NCBI GenBank assembly: GCA_910577945.1
Contig: CAJTNI010000001.1
Coordinates: 162,871 to 226,870 of the forward strand
Source of the DNA: an uncultured Christensenella sp.
GTDB taxonomy: Bacteria; Bacillota; Clostridia; Christensenellales; Pumilibacteraceae
Direction of reading: 5' to 3'
DNA: 64,000 nt
Shown: positions 1 to 9,374 of the stretch, piece after piece
Layout of the letters: every line of letters begins with the position of its first letter
How positions within the stretch are numbered: the stretch's first letter is position 1
Position numbers and translations under genes: made by a program
The notes under the pieces: model-generated
Database searches by the model: none
What the model was told of the DNA's origin: nothing
What the model saw: the letters and a program-made list of their open reading frames with translations, nothing else

Positions 1-863
1 TACCCGCGCATGAGCTCGATTTTGTGCGGATAGATATCGCACGCCGTAACCTTGAACTTGCCGAGCTCGGAGACAAGTATGGATTTGCCGCCGGGCGCGG
101 CGCAAAGGTCGAGAACGCTACCGCCCGTCAAGCCCTTTACGTAAGCGTGCACGGCGCGCACCGACGACAACGCCTGCACGGCGTAAGAGCCCTCGTCGAG
201 CCGTTCCGTAGCTTTTTTGTCGCAATAGCAGCCGTATTCGGTAAGCTCGCCGACTTGGCGCATGGCGGCATCGAACGACTCGCGCGTCATGCGTCCCGCG
301 ACGGGGCGAATATGCGTTTTCGCGGGCAACTCGGCGTCGAGCAAAGCCGCCGCGCGCGTTTCGCCGTAATCGGCAATCAGCGCTCGACAAAACCACTCGG
401 GCGCGTTGTGCTCGTACGTGAATTTGTCCATTGCGCCGACGAACTGCGGCTCGAAGCCTATCGAGCGTTTGAGCACGGCGTTTATAAATCCGCTGTACGC
501 GCCGACGTGCTTGGAAAGCTCCACAACGCGGTTTACCGCCGCATATTCGGGCATGTCCGCATATCGCAAATAGTACATGCCAATTTTGAGCACTACGGCG
601 GCGGTCTTGTCGGGAGACTTTTCGCACAGCCCCGCAATAAGCTTTTCCAGCCGCACGTTTTTATCGAGCACGCCGTAAAACGCGCTCGTCACGAACGCAT
701 GCGCGCGCGCATCGGGCAGCGTTTTCAACGCCTTGGTAATTGCCTGCGCGCAAAACGCGCCGTCGATAAACACCGCTTTAAGCGCGTTGAATACGGCGCG
801 GTCGGTCATGCCCGCCGCATGCGCCGCCGCTGCCTTCGCGTTTGGTCTTTTGTTGCTATTCAC
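1..863 (-). CDS. rsmB: 16S rRNA (cytosine-C5) methyltransferase RsmB, 3' end cut by window edge
   Basis: The minus-strand frame is open from the left edge to 863 and reads as RsmB (Sun). This enzyme makes m5C967 in 16S rRNA using S-adenosylmethionine. An N-terminal NusB-like helical domain is followed by the start of the methyltransferase domain with the SAM-binding motif LDLCAAPGGKS; the catalytic cysteines lie beyond the edge. I chose GTG at 863 because GGAG sits 9 nt upstream and the start overlaps the fmt stop. An internal ATG at 809 is the alternative. It is the last visible gene of the yicC-gmk-rpoZ-coaBC-priA-def-fmt operon, the usual Firmicutes position for rsmB. Confidence 0.93.
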   Translation of the reverse strand, partial: MNSNKRPNAKAAAAHAAGMTDRAVFNALKAVFIDGAFCAQAITKALKTLPDARAHAFVTSAFYGVLDKNVRLEKLIAGLCEKSPDKTAAVVLKIGMYYLRYADMPEYAAVNRVVELSKHVGAYSGFINAVLKRSIGFEPQFVGAMDKFTYEHNAPEWFCRALIADYGETRAAALLDAELPAKTHIRPVAGRMTRESFDAAMRQVGELTEYGCYCDKKATERLDEGSYAVQALSSVRAVHAYVKGLTGGSVLDLCAAPGGKSILVSELGKFKVTACDIYPHKIELMRG

Positions 864-1764
864 CGCAAATCACTCCGACGTCGAACTTTTTCCCGCGCAA
901 AAACTCGCTTATATCGAGCATGCGCTTGGACGGGGCTTGTATGCGCGCGACCGAAACCGCGCCCGCGCCGCACGCTATGACGAGCGACTTGTCGCAGCGC
1001 ACGATTTCGCCGACTCGCCCGTTGCCGTCGCACACCGTTGCGCCGCCTATCTTATACGTTTCGCCGCAAATAACCGCTTTGGCGCACGGCGACGGCGCAA
1101 GCGCGCGTATACGGTTTACTACGGCTTGCGCGCCAGCCGAAAAATCGAGATATTCCTCGTGCTTTTTTATGGTTTTGCAATGCGTCGCCTGCGCGTCGTC
1201 CTGCTTGACGGGAACAACGCTCTTGAAATTATCGAGCGTCTTAACCAACAGCCGCGCGCCTATTTCCGCAAGCCGCGCGGTCAGCTCGCCCGCCGTTTCG
1301 TCCGCGGCAATCGCCGTTTTTTCCGCTGCGAGAATATCGCCGCAATCGAGCCCGAGCTCGGTGCGCATAATGGTTACGCCCGTTTCGAGCTCGCCCGCGG
1401 CAATCGCCGACTGAATGGGCGACGCGCCGCGATACTTTGGCAGCAGCGACGCATGCACGTTTACCACGCCGAGCGGAAACGCGTCCAGCACCGCCTGCGT
1501 GAGGATTTGACCGTACGCCGCCGTGACGGCTATATCCGCGCCCAAGCCTTTGAGCGCCTGCGCGTCGTCGCGTATTTTAAGCGGCTGAAACACGGGCAAG
1601 CCCGACGCCAGCGCGAGCTTTTTCACCGCGCACGGCTCTGTCTTGCCGCGCTTAACCGCACGGTCGGGCTGAGTAATAACTCCGACTACCGTATGCGACG
1701 AGCGGATAAGCGCGTCGAGCGTCGGCACGGCAAACTCGGGCGTACCGAGAAAAAGCACTCTCAT
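856..1764 (-). CDS. fmt: Methionyl-tRNA formyltransferase
   Basis: Fmt transfers a formyl group from 10-formyl-tetrahydrofolate to initiator Met-tRNA. The 302-residue length is normal. The N terminus (RVLFLGTPEFAVP) is the hallmark of the family. The formyltransferase core carries NVHASLLPKYRGASP, with the catalytic Asn-His region near residue 105, and a C-terminal OB-like domain follows. AGAGG lies just upstream of the ATG. It starts 3 nt after def and overlaps rsmB. Fmt and Def act at opposite ends of the N-formyl-methionine cycle, which explains the pairing. Confidence 0.97.
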   Translation of the reverse strand: MRVLFLGTPEFAVPTLDALIRSSHTVVGVITQPDRAVKRGKTEPCAVKKLALASGLPVFQPLKIRDDAQALKGLGADIAVTAAYGQILTQAVLDAFPLGVVNVHASLLPKYRGASPIQSAIAAGELETGVTIMRTELGLDCGDILAAEKTAIAADETAGELTARLAEIGARLLVKTLDNFKSVVPVKQDDAQATHCKTIKKHEEYLDFSAGAQAVVNRIRALAPSPCAKAVICGETYKIGGATVCDGNGRVGEIVRCDKSLVIACGAGAVSVARIQAPSKRMLDISEFLRGKKFDVGVICGE

Positions 1765-1767
1765 ACG

Positions 1768-2223
1768 TTACCTCTTTCCGTTTATCGCTCTGTCCGTAAA
1801 CAGTATTCCGTCCAAATGGTCTATCTCGTGACAAAAGCACGCCGCCTCGAACCCCGACGCTTTAAGCGTTATGGGATTGCCGTGGCGGTCGAACGCTTCG
1901 ACTACGACCGAGCGCGGACGCTCCACCTTTTCGCGCGCATTGGGAATGGACAAACACCCCTCGGGCGCAACCTTAGAGCCTTTGGCTTTGACTATGACGG
2001 GGTTGACCGCCTCGACAAACGTTTTACCGCCGTCGAAAGTCGCCACGAATATGCGCTTTAATACGCCCACCTGCGGCGCGGCAAGCCCCGCGCCGTCCGC
2101 GATGACAAGCGTTTCAATCATGTCGTCCATAAGCGCGGACAGCTTGTCGTCGAACTCGGTTACGGGCTTGCTCACTTGACGGAGCACGTTCTCGCCCACT
2201 TGATAAATGCGTCGTTTTGCCAT
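1768..2223 (-). CDS. def: Peptide deformylase
   Basis: This 151-residue metalloenzyme removes the formyl group from nascent protein N termini. All three family motifs are present: GAGLAAPQVG (about residues 44-53), EGCLS with the metal-binding Cys (about 88-92), and HEIDH with the two metal-binding His and the catalytic Glu (about 132-136). GGAGG precedes the ATG by about 10 nt. It lies between priA and fmt, as in many Firmicutes. Confidence 0.97.
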   Translation of the reverse strand: MAKRRIYQVGENVLRQVSKPVTEFDDKLSALMDDMIETLVIADGAGLAAPQVGVLKRIFVATFDGGKTFVEAVNPVIVKAKGSKVAPEGCLSIPNAREKVERPRSVVVEAFDRHGNPITLKASGFEAACFCHEIDHLDGILFTDRAINGKR

Positions 2224-2238
2224 GATGTTGACCTCCGA

Positions 2239-4437
2239 TTAACTCAAATCGTTTGGATTTATTTCCGTAAAGCACGTCGCTTGCGGGAACGCCGCCGCCA
2301 CCTCGTCCGCGACGCGGTATATCTCCGCGCGCACGACGGCGTTATTGGGGCGTATGCGCATTAACACCTGCATGCGGTGCTTAGACTGTATGCGCTTTTT
2401 GGGCGCGCGCATCGCGTTGAGATACACGAACTCGTCGGGAAACACTGCCGCGACCGCGCGCACGCCGTCTATCGCCAACTTTGTGGCGTCGAGCGCGACG
2501 GACTCGTTTTCGCAGGATATAAGCAAGCGCAATACGTCGGTAAACGGCGGGAAATCCGTCGCTTGCAGCAGATTGATTTCCTTGGTGTAAAACCCCTCGT
2601 AATCGTACGCCGCCGCATATCTGTACACGTAATGATTGGGCGAATACGTTTGCAATATAACCCTGCCCGCCTTGCGCTCGCGCCCCGCTCTGCCCGCTAC
2701 CTGCGTTATCAACTGAAACGTGCGTTCGACGGCGCGATAATCGGAAAAATGCAAGCTCATATCCGCGTCGATTATTCCGACAAGCGTCACGTTGGGAAAA
2801 TCGTGTCCCTTAGCCACCATTTGCGTGCCCACCAAAATATCGGCGTTGCCGCTCGCAAAGTCGCCGAGTATGCGCAAATGCGCGTCCTTGGTGCGCGTGG
2901 TGTCGTTATCCATGCGAATTATGCGCGCCGACGGGAATATGGCGTTCACCTGCTCGACTATGCGCTCCGTACCCATAAATCCTTGCTTAATATGCGGGCT
3001 TTTGCAGCTTGGACAGAGGTCGAGCTTGGCGTAACGGCGGTTGCAGTAATGACACTTCAACACGTCGTCCTCTTTGTGGTAAACGAGCGACACGTCGCAA
3101 TCCTCGCACTTGGCAACGTATCCGCACTTGCGGCACATGACGAACGAGCTGTATCCCCTGCGGTTTAAAAACAGTATCGCCTGATTCCCCGCCTTCAAGC
3201 ATTCGTCGAGCGCGGCAACCAGCTTTGCCGAAAACATGCCCGAATTGCCGTACGTAGCCTCGCGGCACATATTTACAAGCTCTATATCGGGCATATCGCG
3301 CTTGTTTATGCGGTTAGGCAGGCGCGCGAGCGTGTAGCTCCCGTTTTGCGCGGCGTGATAGCTCTCCATAGACGGCGTCGCCGAGCCCATAACCACGCGC
3401 GCGCCGTTGTGCCGCGCGCGGAAAAACGCGACCTCGCGCGTAATATAGCGCGGATTGGAATCGGATATGTACGAGCTGTCGTGCTCCTCGTCGATTACTA
3501 TAAGCCCTATGTTTTCGAGCGGCGCGAATATCGCCGAGCGCGCGCCCACCGCCACCTTGGCGCTGCCCAAAAGCAACCTGCGCCACTCGTCGAACCGCTC
3601 GCCGTCGCTAAGCCCCGAATGCAAAAGCGCCACGTCGTCGCCGAACCGACTGCGAAATATGCGCATAACCTGCGGCGTCAGAGAAATTTCGGGCACGAGC
3701 ATAATCGCCGTTTTGCCCGCTTGCAGCGTTTTTTCTATGCAATCGAGATAGACCTCGGTCTTGCCGCTGCCCGTAACGCCGAACAACAGCGTCGGGCGTT
3801 CGGACGTCATTATGCAATCCGCCGCCGCGCGCTGCTCGTCGGTAAGCGTTATTTCGTTATCCTTTTTTACAATGCCTTTATACGGCGTGCGTAGCACCGT
3901 TTCCGTCCGCGTGGCGAATATCCCGCGCGAAATCAGGTTGCGCACCGCCGCCGCCGAAAACTCGGCGTTTAGATAGCTTTGTTCGACGCTTCCCGACTCG
4001 CGCACGTATTCGAACACCTCCGCCTGCGCGTGCGCCGATTTTTTTATAAACAGCGCGGGGTCTGCGTCCGCATATTCGGGGTTGACGAAAACGATAGACT
4101 TTTCCAGAGCTTTTATCCTGTCGCCGCGCATTTTTGCAGGCAAAAACAGCCTGAAAACGTCTATTTTGCGCAAATGAAAACGCGCCGTCATATAATCGCA
4201 CAACGCCAAAAACTCTTCCGACACTATCGGTCTGTCGTCGAGCAGCGAATATATGCTTTTAAGCTTATCAGGCGGCACGTCGGTGCTTTCGGCAAGGTCT
4301 ATTACATATCCCTCGATATTGCGCGCACCGAACGGCACGAGCACGCGCGAACCGCGCACCGCGCCGTCTATCGCCAAGTAGTCGAAAACCCTGTCCACTT
4401 GGCTCGACGAAATATCGACTATTACCCGCGCAATCAT
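2239..4437 (-). CDS. priA: Primosomal replication-restart helicase PriA
   Basis: PriA recognises stalled forks and reloads the replicative helicase. At 732 residues it is full length. It shows an N-terminal DNA-binding region, a superfamily 2 helicase core with Walker A (FGVTGSGKTEVY) and a DEEH box, and the PriA-specific zinc region with eight cysteines in CxxC pairs (CRKCGY, CEDCD, CHYCN, CPSCK). The start ATG overlaps the coaBC stop by 4 nt (ATGA), so translation is probably coupled. Confidence 0.97.
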   Translation of the reverse strand: MIARVIVDISSSQVDRVFDYLAIDGAVRGSRVLVPFGARNIEGYVIDLAESTDVPPDKLKSIYSLLDDRPIVSEEFLALCDYMTARFHLRKIDVFRLFLPAKMRGDRIKALEKSIVFVNPEYADADPALFIKKSAHAQAEVFEYVRESGSVEQSYLNAEFSAAAVRNLISRGIFATRTETVLRTPYKGIVKKDNEITLTDEQRAAADCIMTSERPTLLFGVTGSGKTEVYLDCIEKTLQAGKTAIMLVPEISLTPQVMRIFRSRFGDDVALLHSGLSDGERFDEWRRLLLGSAKVAVGARSAIFAPLENIGLIVIDEEHDSSYISDSNPRYITREVAFFRARHNGARVVMGSATPSMESYHAAQNGSYTLARLPNRINKRDMPDIELVNMCREATYGNSGMFSAKLVAALDECLKAGNQAILFLNRRGYSSFVMCRKCGYVAKCEDCDVSLVYHKEDDVLKCHYCNRRYAKLDLCPSCKSPHIKQGFMGTERIVEQVNAIFPSARIIRMDNDTTRTKDAHLRILGDFASGNADILVGTQMVAKGHDFPNVTLVGIIDADMSLHFSDYRAVERTFQLITQVAGRAGRERKAGRVILQTYSPNHYVYRYAAAYDYEGFYTKEINLLQATDFPPFTDVLRLLISCENESVALDATKLAIDGVRAVAAVFPDEFVYLNAMRAPKKRIQSKHRMQVLMRIRPNNAVVRAEIYRVADEVAAAFPQATCFTEINPNDLS

Positions 4438-5615
4438 AGAGATAATAGCTTATCCAAAATCACGTCGGCAAGCGCGCGCTTGGACATGACGGGCAATTCG
4501 GTTTTATCCGCATGCGTAATCAGCGTAGCGATATTGGTGTCCGTATCGAACCCCGCGCCCGCCTTTGTAACGTCGTTGAGCACGACCATATCGGCACGCT
4601 TTTTATCGAGCTTTTCGCGCGCGTGCTTTTCGCACGATTCGGTTTCCGCGGCGAAAACGACGAGCTTGGATTTGCCCTTGTGCTCGCCCGCCCACGCCGC
4701 GCAATCGGGCGACTTTTTAAGCTCCAACGCGAGCGTGTCCGACTTAATCTTTTGCTTTGCAGGCAAAACGGAATAATCGCACGGCGCCGCCGCCATAATA
4801 GAATAATCCGCTTGCGCAAGCTTGCTTTTGACCGCAGCCAAAAGCTCCTCCGTCGTGCCCACGTCTACGATATCGAACTCGCGCGGCAAAATAAACTCGT
4901 CGGTGTACCCGCGAACGTACACCACCTTTGCGCCGCGCTCGTGAGCGGCGCAAGCGAGCGCGTAGCCCATTTTGCCGCTCGAACGGTTGGTAATATACCG
5001 CACGGGGTCTATATCAGCCCGCGTCGCGCCCGAGGTAATAAGCACGGTTTTACCCGCAAAATCGCGTTTTACTTCGAACAGCGCGGACAGCGCGTCGAAC
5101 AAAGCCTGCGGCTCTGCCATTCTGCCGCCGCCGACGTCGCCGCATGCGAGATATCCGCCGTCGCCGTACACGGGAATATACCCGCGCTCAACAAGCGTTT
5201 TGATATTGCCGACGGTAGCGGGATTTTCCAGCATCGCCGTATTCATTGCGGGCGCGAACAAAACCTTGGCGCGACACGCCATAACCGTAGTCGTCAAAAA
5301 ATCGTCGGCTATGCCGACCGCCAGCTTGGCGATAACGTTGGCGGTTGTCGGCGCAATCACTACCGCGTCCGCTTTTTTGGCAAGCGAAACGTGCTCGACC
5401 TCGTAAGTAAAGTTACGGTCGAACGTGTTTACGACGACGCGGTTGTGCGACAGCGTTTCGAACGTGAGCGGCGCGACGAACTCAGTCGCGTTTTCCGTCA
5501 TCATCACGTGCACGGTCGCGCCGTTTTGCACAAGCTTGGAAACAAGCGCGCACGTCTTGTACGCCGCTATTCCGCCGCACACTCCGACGAGTATTGTTTT
5601 GCCGCGAACGCTCAA
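4434..5615 (-). CDS. coaBC: Bifunctional phosphopantothenoylcysteine decarboxylase / phosphopantothenate-cysteine ligase
   Basis: CoaBC carries out two steps of coenzyme A synthesis. The N-terminal flavoprotein half (CoaC) has VGVCGGIAAYKTC near the start, the active-site His region (EVEHVSLA) and PAMNTAMLENPA. The C-terminal half (CoaB) has ITSGATRADIDPVRYITNRSSGKMG, which binds nucleotide and the acyl-phosphate intermediate. Length (393 residues) is standard. The start is TTG, with AAGG 8 nt upstream. It lies directly after rpoZ and overlaps priA. CoaD, which acts later in the same pathway, is at 13757-14245 in a different operon. Confidence 0.96.
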   Translation of the reverse strand: MSVRGKTILVGVCGGIAAYKTCALVSKLVQNGATVHVMMTENATEFVAPLTFETLSHNRVVVNTFDRNFTYEVEHVSLAKKADAVVIAPTTANVIAKLAVGIADDFLTTTVMACRAKVLFAPAMNTAMLENPATVGNIKTLVERGYIPVYGDGGYLACGDVGGGRMAEPQALFDALSALFEVKRDFAGKTVLITSGATRADIDPVRYITNRSSGKMGYALACAAHERGAKVVYVRGYTDEFILPREFDIVDVGTTEELLAAVKSKLAQADYSIMAAAPCDYSVLPAKQKIKSDTLALELKKSPDCAAWAGEHKGKSKLVVFAAETESCEKHAREKLDKKRADMVVLNDVTKAGAGFDTDTNIATLITHADKTELPVMSKRALADVILDKLLSL

Positions 5616-5618
5616 CGC

Positions 5619-5816
5619 TTAACCTTCTTCTACGCCCTCGACCTTGCCGTCGGCGACCTCTTTGGCAGCGAGCGACACCGCGTTAACGTCCTCTTGCTCC
5701 AAATAATCGTGGCGCTTTTCCATAAGGTTTCTCGCGCGCTTTGACAGCAATCCGACCAAAGCGTACTTGTTGCCTACTTTTTCCACAAGCTTATCGATAG
5801 GTGGGTCAACTAACAT
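5619..5816 (-). CDS. rpoZ: RNA polymerase omega subunit
   Basis: A 65-residue omega subunit that helps fold and hold the beta-prime subunit of RNA polymerase. It contains the conserved stretch VGNKYALVGLLSKRARNL and an acidic C terminus. AGAGG lies 10 nt upstream of the ATG. It is located between gmk and coaBC, the standard Firmicutes arrangement. The short length is typical for Bacillota. Confidence 0.93.
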   Translation of the reverse strand: MLVDPPIDKLVEKVGNKYALVGLLSKRARNLMEKRHDYLEQEDVNAVSLAAKEVADGKVEGVEEG

Positions 5817-5844
5817 TTATATTTTACCTCTTTGAATAATAATT

Positions 5845-6444
5845 TCAGTTTAAAAGATTTTTTATAACCGTCAAATTGTTTTTGATACGGCATTTTTCGG
5901 CGGAGATAATATCCAAAACCTGCTGCGTCGCCGCCTCCGCGTCGTCGTTGAATACTATGTAATCGAAAAGCTCGTACTTGGACAGCTCGCGCTTCGCCGC
6001 GCCCAAACGCGTATTGAGCGCCGATTCGCTTTCCGTTCCCCGTCCGACGAGCCGCTCCTCCAACGTTTTAAAGTCGGGAGTCATGATGAACACCGCGACC
6101 GCCTCGGGATATTTCTTCTTTATGGAACGCGCGCCGTGCACGTCCACCTCGAACAAAACGTCGTGTCCGTTGTCGAGGTTTTCGAATACGGGCGCTTTGG
6201 GCGTGCCATAGTAGTTTTTGTACACCTCGGCGGTCTCCAAAAACTCGCCCGCCGCTATCATATGCTGATACTCTTCTTCCGAGCGGAAATAGTAATCGAC
6301 GCCTTCCTGCTCGCCGGGGCGCGGCTTGCGCGTAGTGACCGAAATGGAGCGCTTCATGCCCGTGCGCGCTATGATATTGCGATAGATTGTGCCCTTGCCC
6401 GCTCCCGAAGGACCGGATATTACAACGAGAAGTCCCTTTTCCAT
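5845..6444 (-). CDS. gmk: Guanylate kinase
   Basis: Gmk phosphorylates GMP to GDP with ATP. The 199-residue protein has the P-loop ISGPSGAGKGT at residues 9-19, the GMP-binding region TTRKPRPGEQEGVDYYF, and the VDVHGARSIKKKYP segment. I start at ATG 6444 (MEKGLLVV); the frame stays open further upstream but that part lies inside yicC and is not Gmk-like. The ATG overlaps the yicC stop by one base (TAATG), so the two are probably translationally coupled. Confidence 0.97.
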   Translation of the reverse strand: MEKGLLVVISGPSGAGKGTIYRNIIARTGMKRSISVTTRKPRPGEQEGVDYYFRSEEEYQHMIAAGEFLETAEVYKNYYGTPKAPVFENLDNGHDVLFEVDVHGARSIKKKYPEAVAVFIMTPDFKTLEERLVGRGTESESALNTRLGAAKRELSKYELFDYIVFNDDAEAATQQVLDIISAEKCRIKNNLTVIKNLLN

Positions 6445-7322
6445 TATTCCACGTTCCTTATCTGTTCTTTTATTTTTTCTACCTCGTTTTTCATTGCAAC
6501 GACGTAGCCTGTTAACGTAATATCGTTGGACTTGCTGCCCATCGTATTGACCTCGCGCACCATTTCCTGCGACAGAAAATCGAGCCGCCTGCCCTGCGCC
6601 GCGTTCTTTTCCGCGCAAATCGCCGTAAACTGCGATATGTGCGAGCCTAGCCGCGATATTTCCTCGTTGATATCGGCTTTATCGGCAAAAAACGCGACTT
6701 CGTTTAACAGCTTTGCCTCGTCGGGCTCGTACCCGTCCAAAAGCTCCTTGACACGCGTTTGCAAGCCCTTTTTGTAATCGGCGACGACTAGCGGCGCACG
6801 CTTTTTCGCCGAGTCGAGATAGCCTTTGAGATTGGCGATAAGCGCGTCCAAATCCTTGCGAATGCCGTCGCCCTCGGTCGCGCGCATTACGTCGAGCTTT
6901 TCCAACGCCTCCGCCGTCGCTTGCTTTGCAAGCGCGATTACCGCGTCGCGGTCGTCCTCGGGCACGCTTACCGACACCACGTCGGGAGTACGCAACAGCG
7001 CCGTCACGTTGTAATCGTCGTCGAGCCTGAACTCGGCGCGCAGCGTTCTCGCCGCCTGCACGTATTCGTTTGCGAGCGCGCGGTCTACCGTAACTTTTTT
7101 GGAGGTTTCCGAATTATTCTCGTAAGTAAAGTACACGTCGACGCTGCCGCGCGAAAGCTTGGATTTGACCGTCTTTTGAATAGCGTCGTCGATATACATG
7201 AGCGATTTGGGCAGCTTGCAGGCAATCTCCAAAAATCGGTTGTTAACCGATTTAAGCTCAACCGATACCGTTCGGTTGTTACCGGACGCCACACCCTTGC
7301 CGTAGCCCGTCATGCTTTTCAT
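6444..7322 (-). CDS. yicC: YicC family endoribonuclease
   Basis: YicC-family proteins (YloC in Bacillus) are endoribonucleases acting on RNA in the cytoplasm. The sequence starts with the diagnostic MKSMTGYGKG, contains VELKSVNNRFLEI, and ends with the conserved EEISRLGSHI...RRLDFLSQEMVREVNTMGSKSND region. The best start is ATG 7322, with GAGG 5 nt upstream; a GTG two codons earlier overlaps that site. It is the first gene of the operon behind the promoter at 7411-7439. Its pairing with gmk is conserved across Bacillota. Confidence 0.95.
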   Translation of the reverse strand: MKSMTGYGKGVASGNNRTVSVELKSVNNRFLEIACKLPKSLMYIDDAIQKTVKSKLSRGSVDVYFTYENNSETSKKVTVDRALANEYVQAARTLRAEFRLDDDYNVTALLRTPDVVSVSVPEDDRDAVIALAKQATAEALEKLDVMRATEGDGIRKDLDALIANLKGYLDSAKKRAPLVVADYKKGLQTRVKELLDGYEPDEAKLLNEVAFFADKADINEEISRLGSHISQFTAICAEKNAAQGRRLDFLSQEMVREVNTMGSKSNDITLTGYVVAMKNEVEKIKEQIRNVE

Positions 7323-7410
7323 AGTCACCTCGACGACGCCTGTTGCGTCGGTCTTTGTCTGCGCCGAATTTTACGCGGTATCGCTCGCCGCATTAAAATT
7401 CGACTTGTAT

Positions 7411-7439
7411 ATTGTACCACACCGCAAAATATTTTTCAA
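7411..7439 (-). promoter_or_regulatory. SigA-type promoter for the yicC-to-rsmB operon
   Basis: On the minus strand TTGAAA (7434-7439) is followed by a 17-bp spacer and TACAAT (7411-7416). The predicted transcript start is about 80 nt before the yicC ATG. The -35 box overlaps the last codons of ligA, so this is an internal promoter at an operon boundary. No terminator is visible between ligA and yicC, so read-through is possible. Confidence 0.75.
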
Positions 7440-9373
7440 GTATTTAGCATATTCAAAAATTCGGTTTCGTCTATAATTTTTTTGCCGAGCGCCCGCGCCT
7501 TTTCAAGCTTATAGCCCGCGCTTTCGCCCGCAAGCACTATATCGGTGAGCTTGGACACGGAGGACATTACCGCGCCGCCCGCAGCCTCTATCTTAGCCCG
7601 CGCCTCGTCGCGCGACAATGTGGGCAGCGTGCCCGTCAATACGAATTTGAGCCCGTCGAACACTCCGCCCGACCGCTTTTCGCAAACGGGATTTATGCCT
7701 ATTTCTTTAAACCGCGCGACGACTTCGGAATGCCGCGCAAAATATTCGGTTATAGATTGCGCGACGATTTCGCCTATATCGGGCACTTTTACGAGCGTTT
7801 CGGCGTCCGCGGCGGCGAGCGCGTCCACCGACCCGAAATATTCCGCCAAGTCCTTAGCCGTCTTTCTGCCGACGTTGTCTATGCCGAGCGCGTTTAAAAA
7901 GTGCGGCAGGTCCGCCGACTTGGAGCTTTGCACGGCGGCGAGAAAATTCTCGGTCTTTTTTTGCTTAAACCCGTCGATTTTGCCCAAATCGTCGGCGGTC
8001 AAGCCGTACAGCTCGGACGCCTCGCGCACGCCGAGCTTGTCGTAAAGCTGCTCGGCGGTCTTTTGGCTGACGCCCTCGATATCCATGCACTCCTTTGCGC
8101 AAAAATACACGAGCCGCGCTATTACCTGCGGACGGCAGCCGTAAAAATTCGGGCAAAACAAATGCGCGCCCTCCTCGTAAACCTCGCTGCCGCACCCGGG
8201 GCAAATCTCGGGCTTCGCTATTTCCCGCGCGTCCTCGGCTTGCTGCGCAACGCCGAGAATTTCGGGTATTACGTCGTTGCTCCTGCGGATAAAGACCCGC
8301 GAGCCGATTGTGACGTCCTTTCTTTGAATGTCGCCGTAATTGTTGAGCGTCGCGCGCTTTACCGTCGCGCCGCACAGCTCGACGGGCTCTAATATGGCAA
8401 GCGGCGTGAGCTTGCCCGTTTTGCCGACCTGCCACACCACGTCCAAAAGCTCCGTCGTGGTTTCCTCCGCCTCGAACTTAAACGCAATTGCCCATTTCGG
8501 GAACTTGTCCGTATATCCGAGCACTGCGCGCGCCGCGCAGTCGTCCACCTTAATCACCATTCCGTCAATCGCAAAATCGAGCGACGCCCTGTCCACCTTA
8601 TCGATTTCCGCAATGATTTTTTCAATATCGTCGGATTTGAAAAGCATGCCCGTTTTAAAGCGATTGTTCTTTAAAAATTCGATTTGCCGGGTCTGCGTAA
8701 GCTTGCAGTCGCCGTCCATGTAATTGACGTTGTAAAAAATTATATCGAGATTGCGCTTTGCCGTCTCGCGCACGTCGAGGTTGCGTATAGCGCCCGCAAC
8801 GGCGTTCCTGGGGTTTTTGAGCGGCACGGCGGCGGTCTCGTTGTACTTGTTGAGCGCGCTTATGCGCATAATGCCTTCGCCCTGAACCTCGATTTCTCCG
8901 TCGTACGGAATAGTCAGCGGCACGGAGCGAACGGTCATTACCTGCTCGGTAACTTTTTCGCCCGTTTCGCCGTTGCCGCGAGTAGCGCCCGTAACGAGCT
9001 TGCCGCCGCGGTAAGTAAGACAAATAGTCAAGCCGTCGAGCTTGTATTCGAGCGTGCATGCGGGCGCGTAACCGAGCGCGTTTTGCAGCTTGGCAAACCA
9101 CGCGCGCAGCTCGTCGTAGCTGTTGCATTTATCGAGACTGTAAAGCCGCCGCAAATGCGTATGGCTCGCGAATTCTTTTAACGGCTCGCCGCCGACGCGC
9201 CGCGTGGGCGAATTATCGAGCGTTACGCCCGTGCTTTTTTCAAGCGCGACAAGCTCGTCGTACAGCGCGTCGTATTCCTTGTCGGACACGACGGGCGCGT
9301 CGAGCACGTAATATTTATAAGCGAGGTCGTTAAGCTTATCGATAAGCAATCGCATTTTTTCGAGTTCGTCCAT
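7436..9373 (-). CDS. ligA: NAD-dependent DNA ligase
   Basis: LigA seals nicks during replication and repair, using NAD as the adenylate donor. The 645-residue protein has the Ia domain for NAD binding, the adenylation domain with catalytic Lys near residue 111 in EYKLDGL, an OB fold, a four-Cys zinc finger (CPGCG, then FCPNFYGC), helix-hairpin-helix repeats and a C-terminal BRCT domain (FDGLKFVLTGTLP). I start at ATG 9373 because GAGGAG lies 6 nt upstream; an upstream TTG at 9385 is less likely. It directly follows pcrA. Confidence 0.97.
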   Translation of the reverse strand: MDELEKMRLLIDKLNDLAYKYYVLDAPVVSDKEYDALYDELVALEKSTGVTLDNSPTRRVGGEPLKEFASHTHLRRLYSLDKCNSYDELRAWFAKLQNALGYAPACTLEYKLDGLTICLTYRGGKLVTGATRGNGETGEKVTEQVMTVRSVPLTIPYDGEIEVQGEGIMRISALNKYNETAAVPLKNPRNAVAGAIRNLDVRETAKRNLDIIFYNVNYMDGDCKLTQTRQIEFLKNNRFKTGMLFKSDDIEKIIAEIDKVDRASLDFAIDGMVIKVDDCAARAVLGYTDKFPKWAIAFKFEAEETTTELLDVVWQVGKTGKLTPLAILEPVELCGATVKRATLNNYGDIQRKDVTIGSRVFIRRSNDVIPEILGVAQQAEDAREIAKPEICPGCGSEVYEEGAHLFCPNFYGCRPQVIARLVYFCAKECMDIEGVSQKTAEQLYDKLGVREASELYGLTADDLGKIDGFKQKKTENFLAAVQSSKSADLPHFLNALGIDNVGRKTAKDLAEYFGSVDALAAADAETLVKVPDIGEIVAQSITEYFARHSEVVARFKEIGINPVCEKRSGGVFDGLKFVLTGTLPTLSRDEARAKIEAAGGAVMSSVSKLTDIVLAGESAGYKLEKARALGKKIIDETEFLNMLNT

Positions 9374-9374
9374 A

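Noticed and set aside
24..980. Long plus-strand frames opposite rsmB, fmt, priA and coaBC
   Set aside because: Arg/Ala-rich shadow frames produced by G+C-rich codons of the real minus-strand genes.
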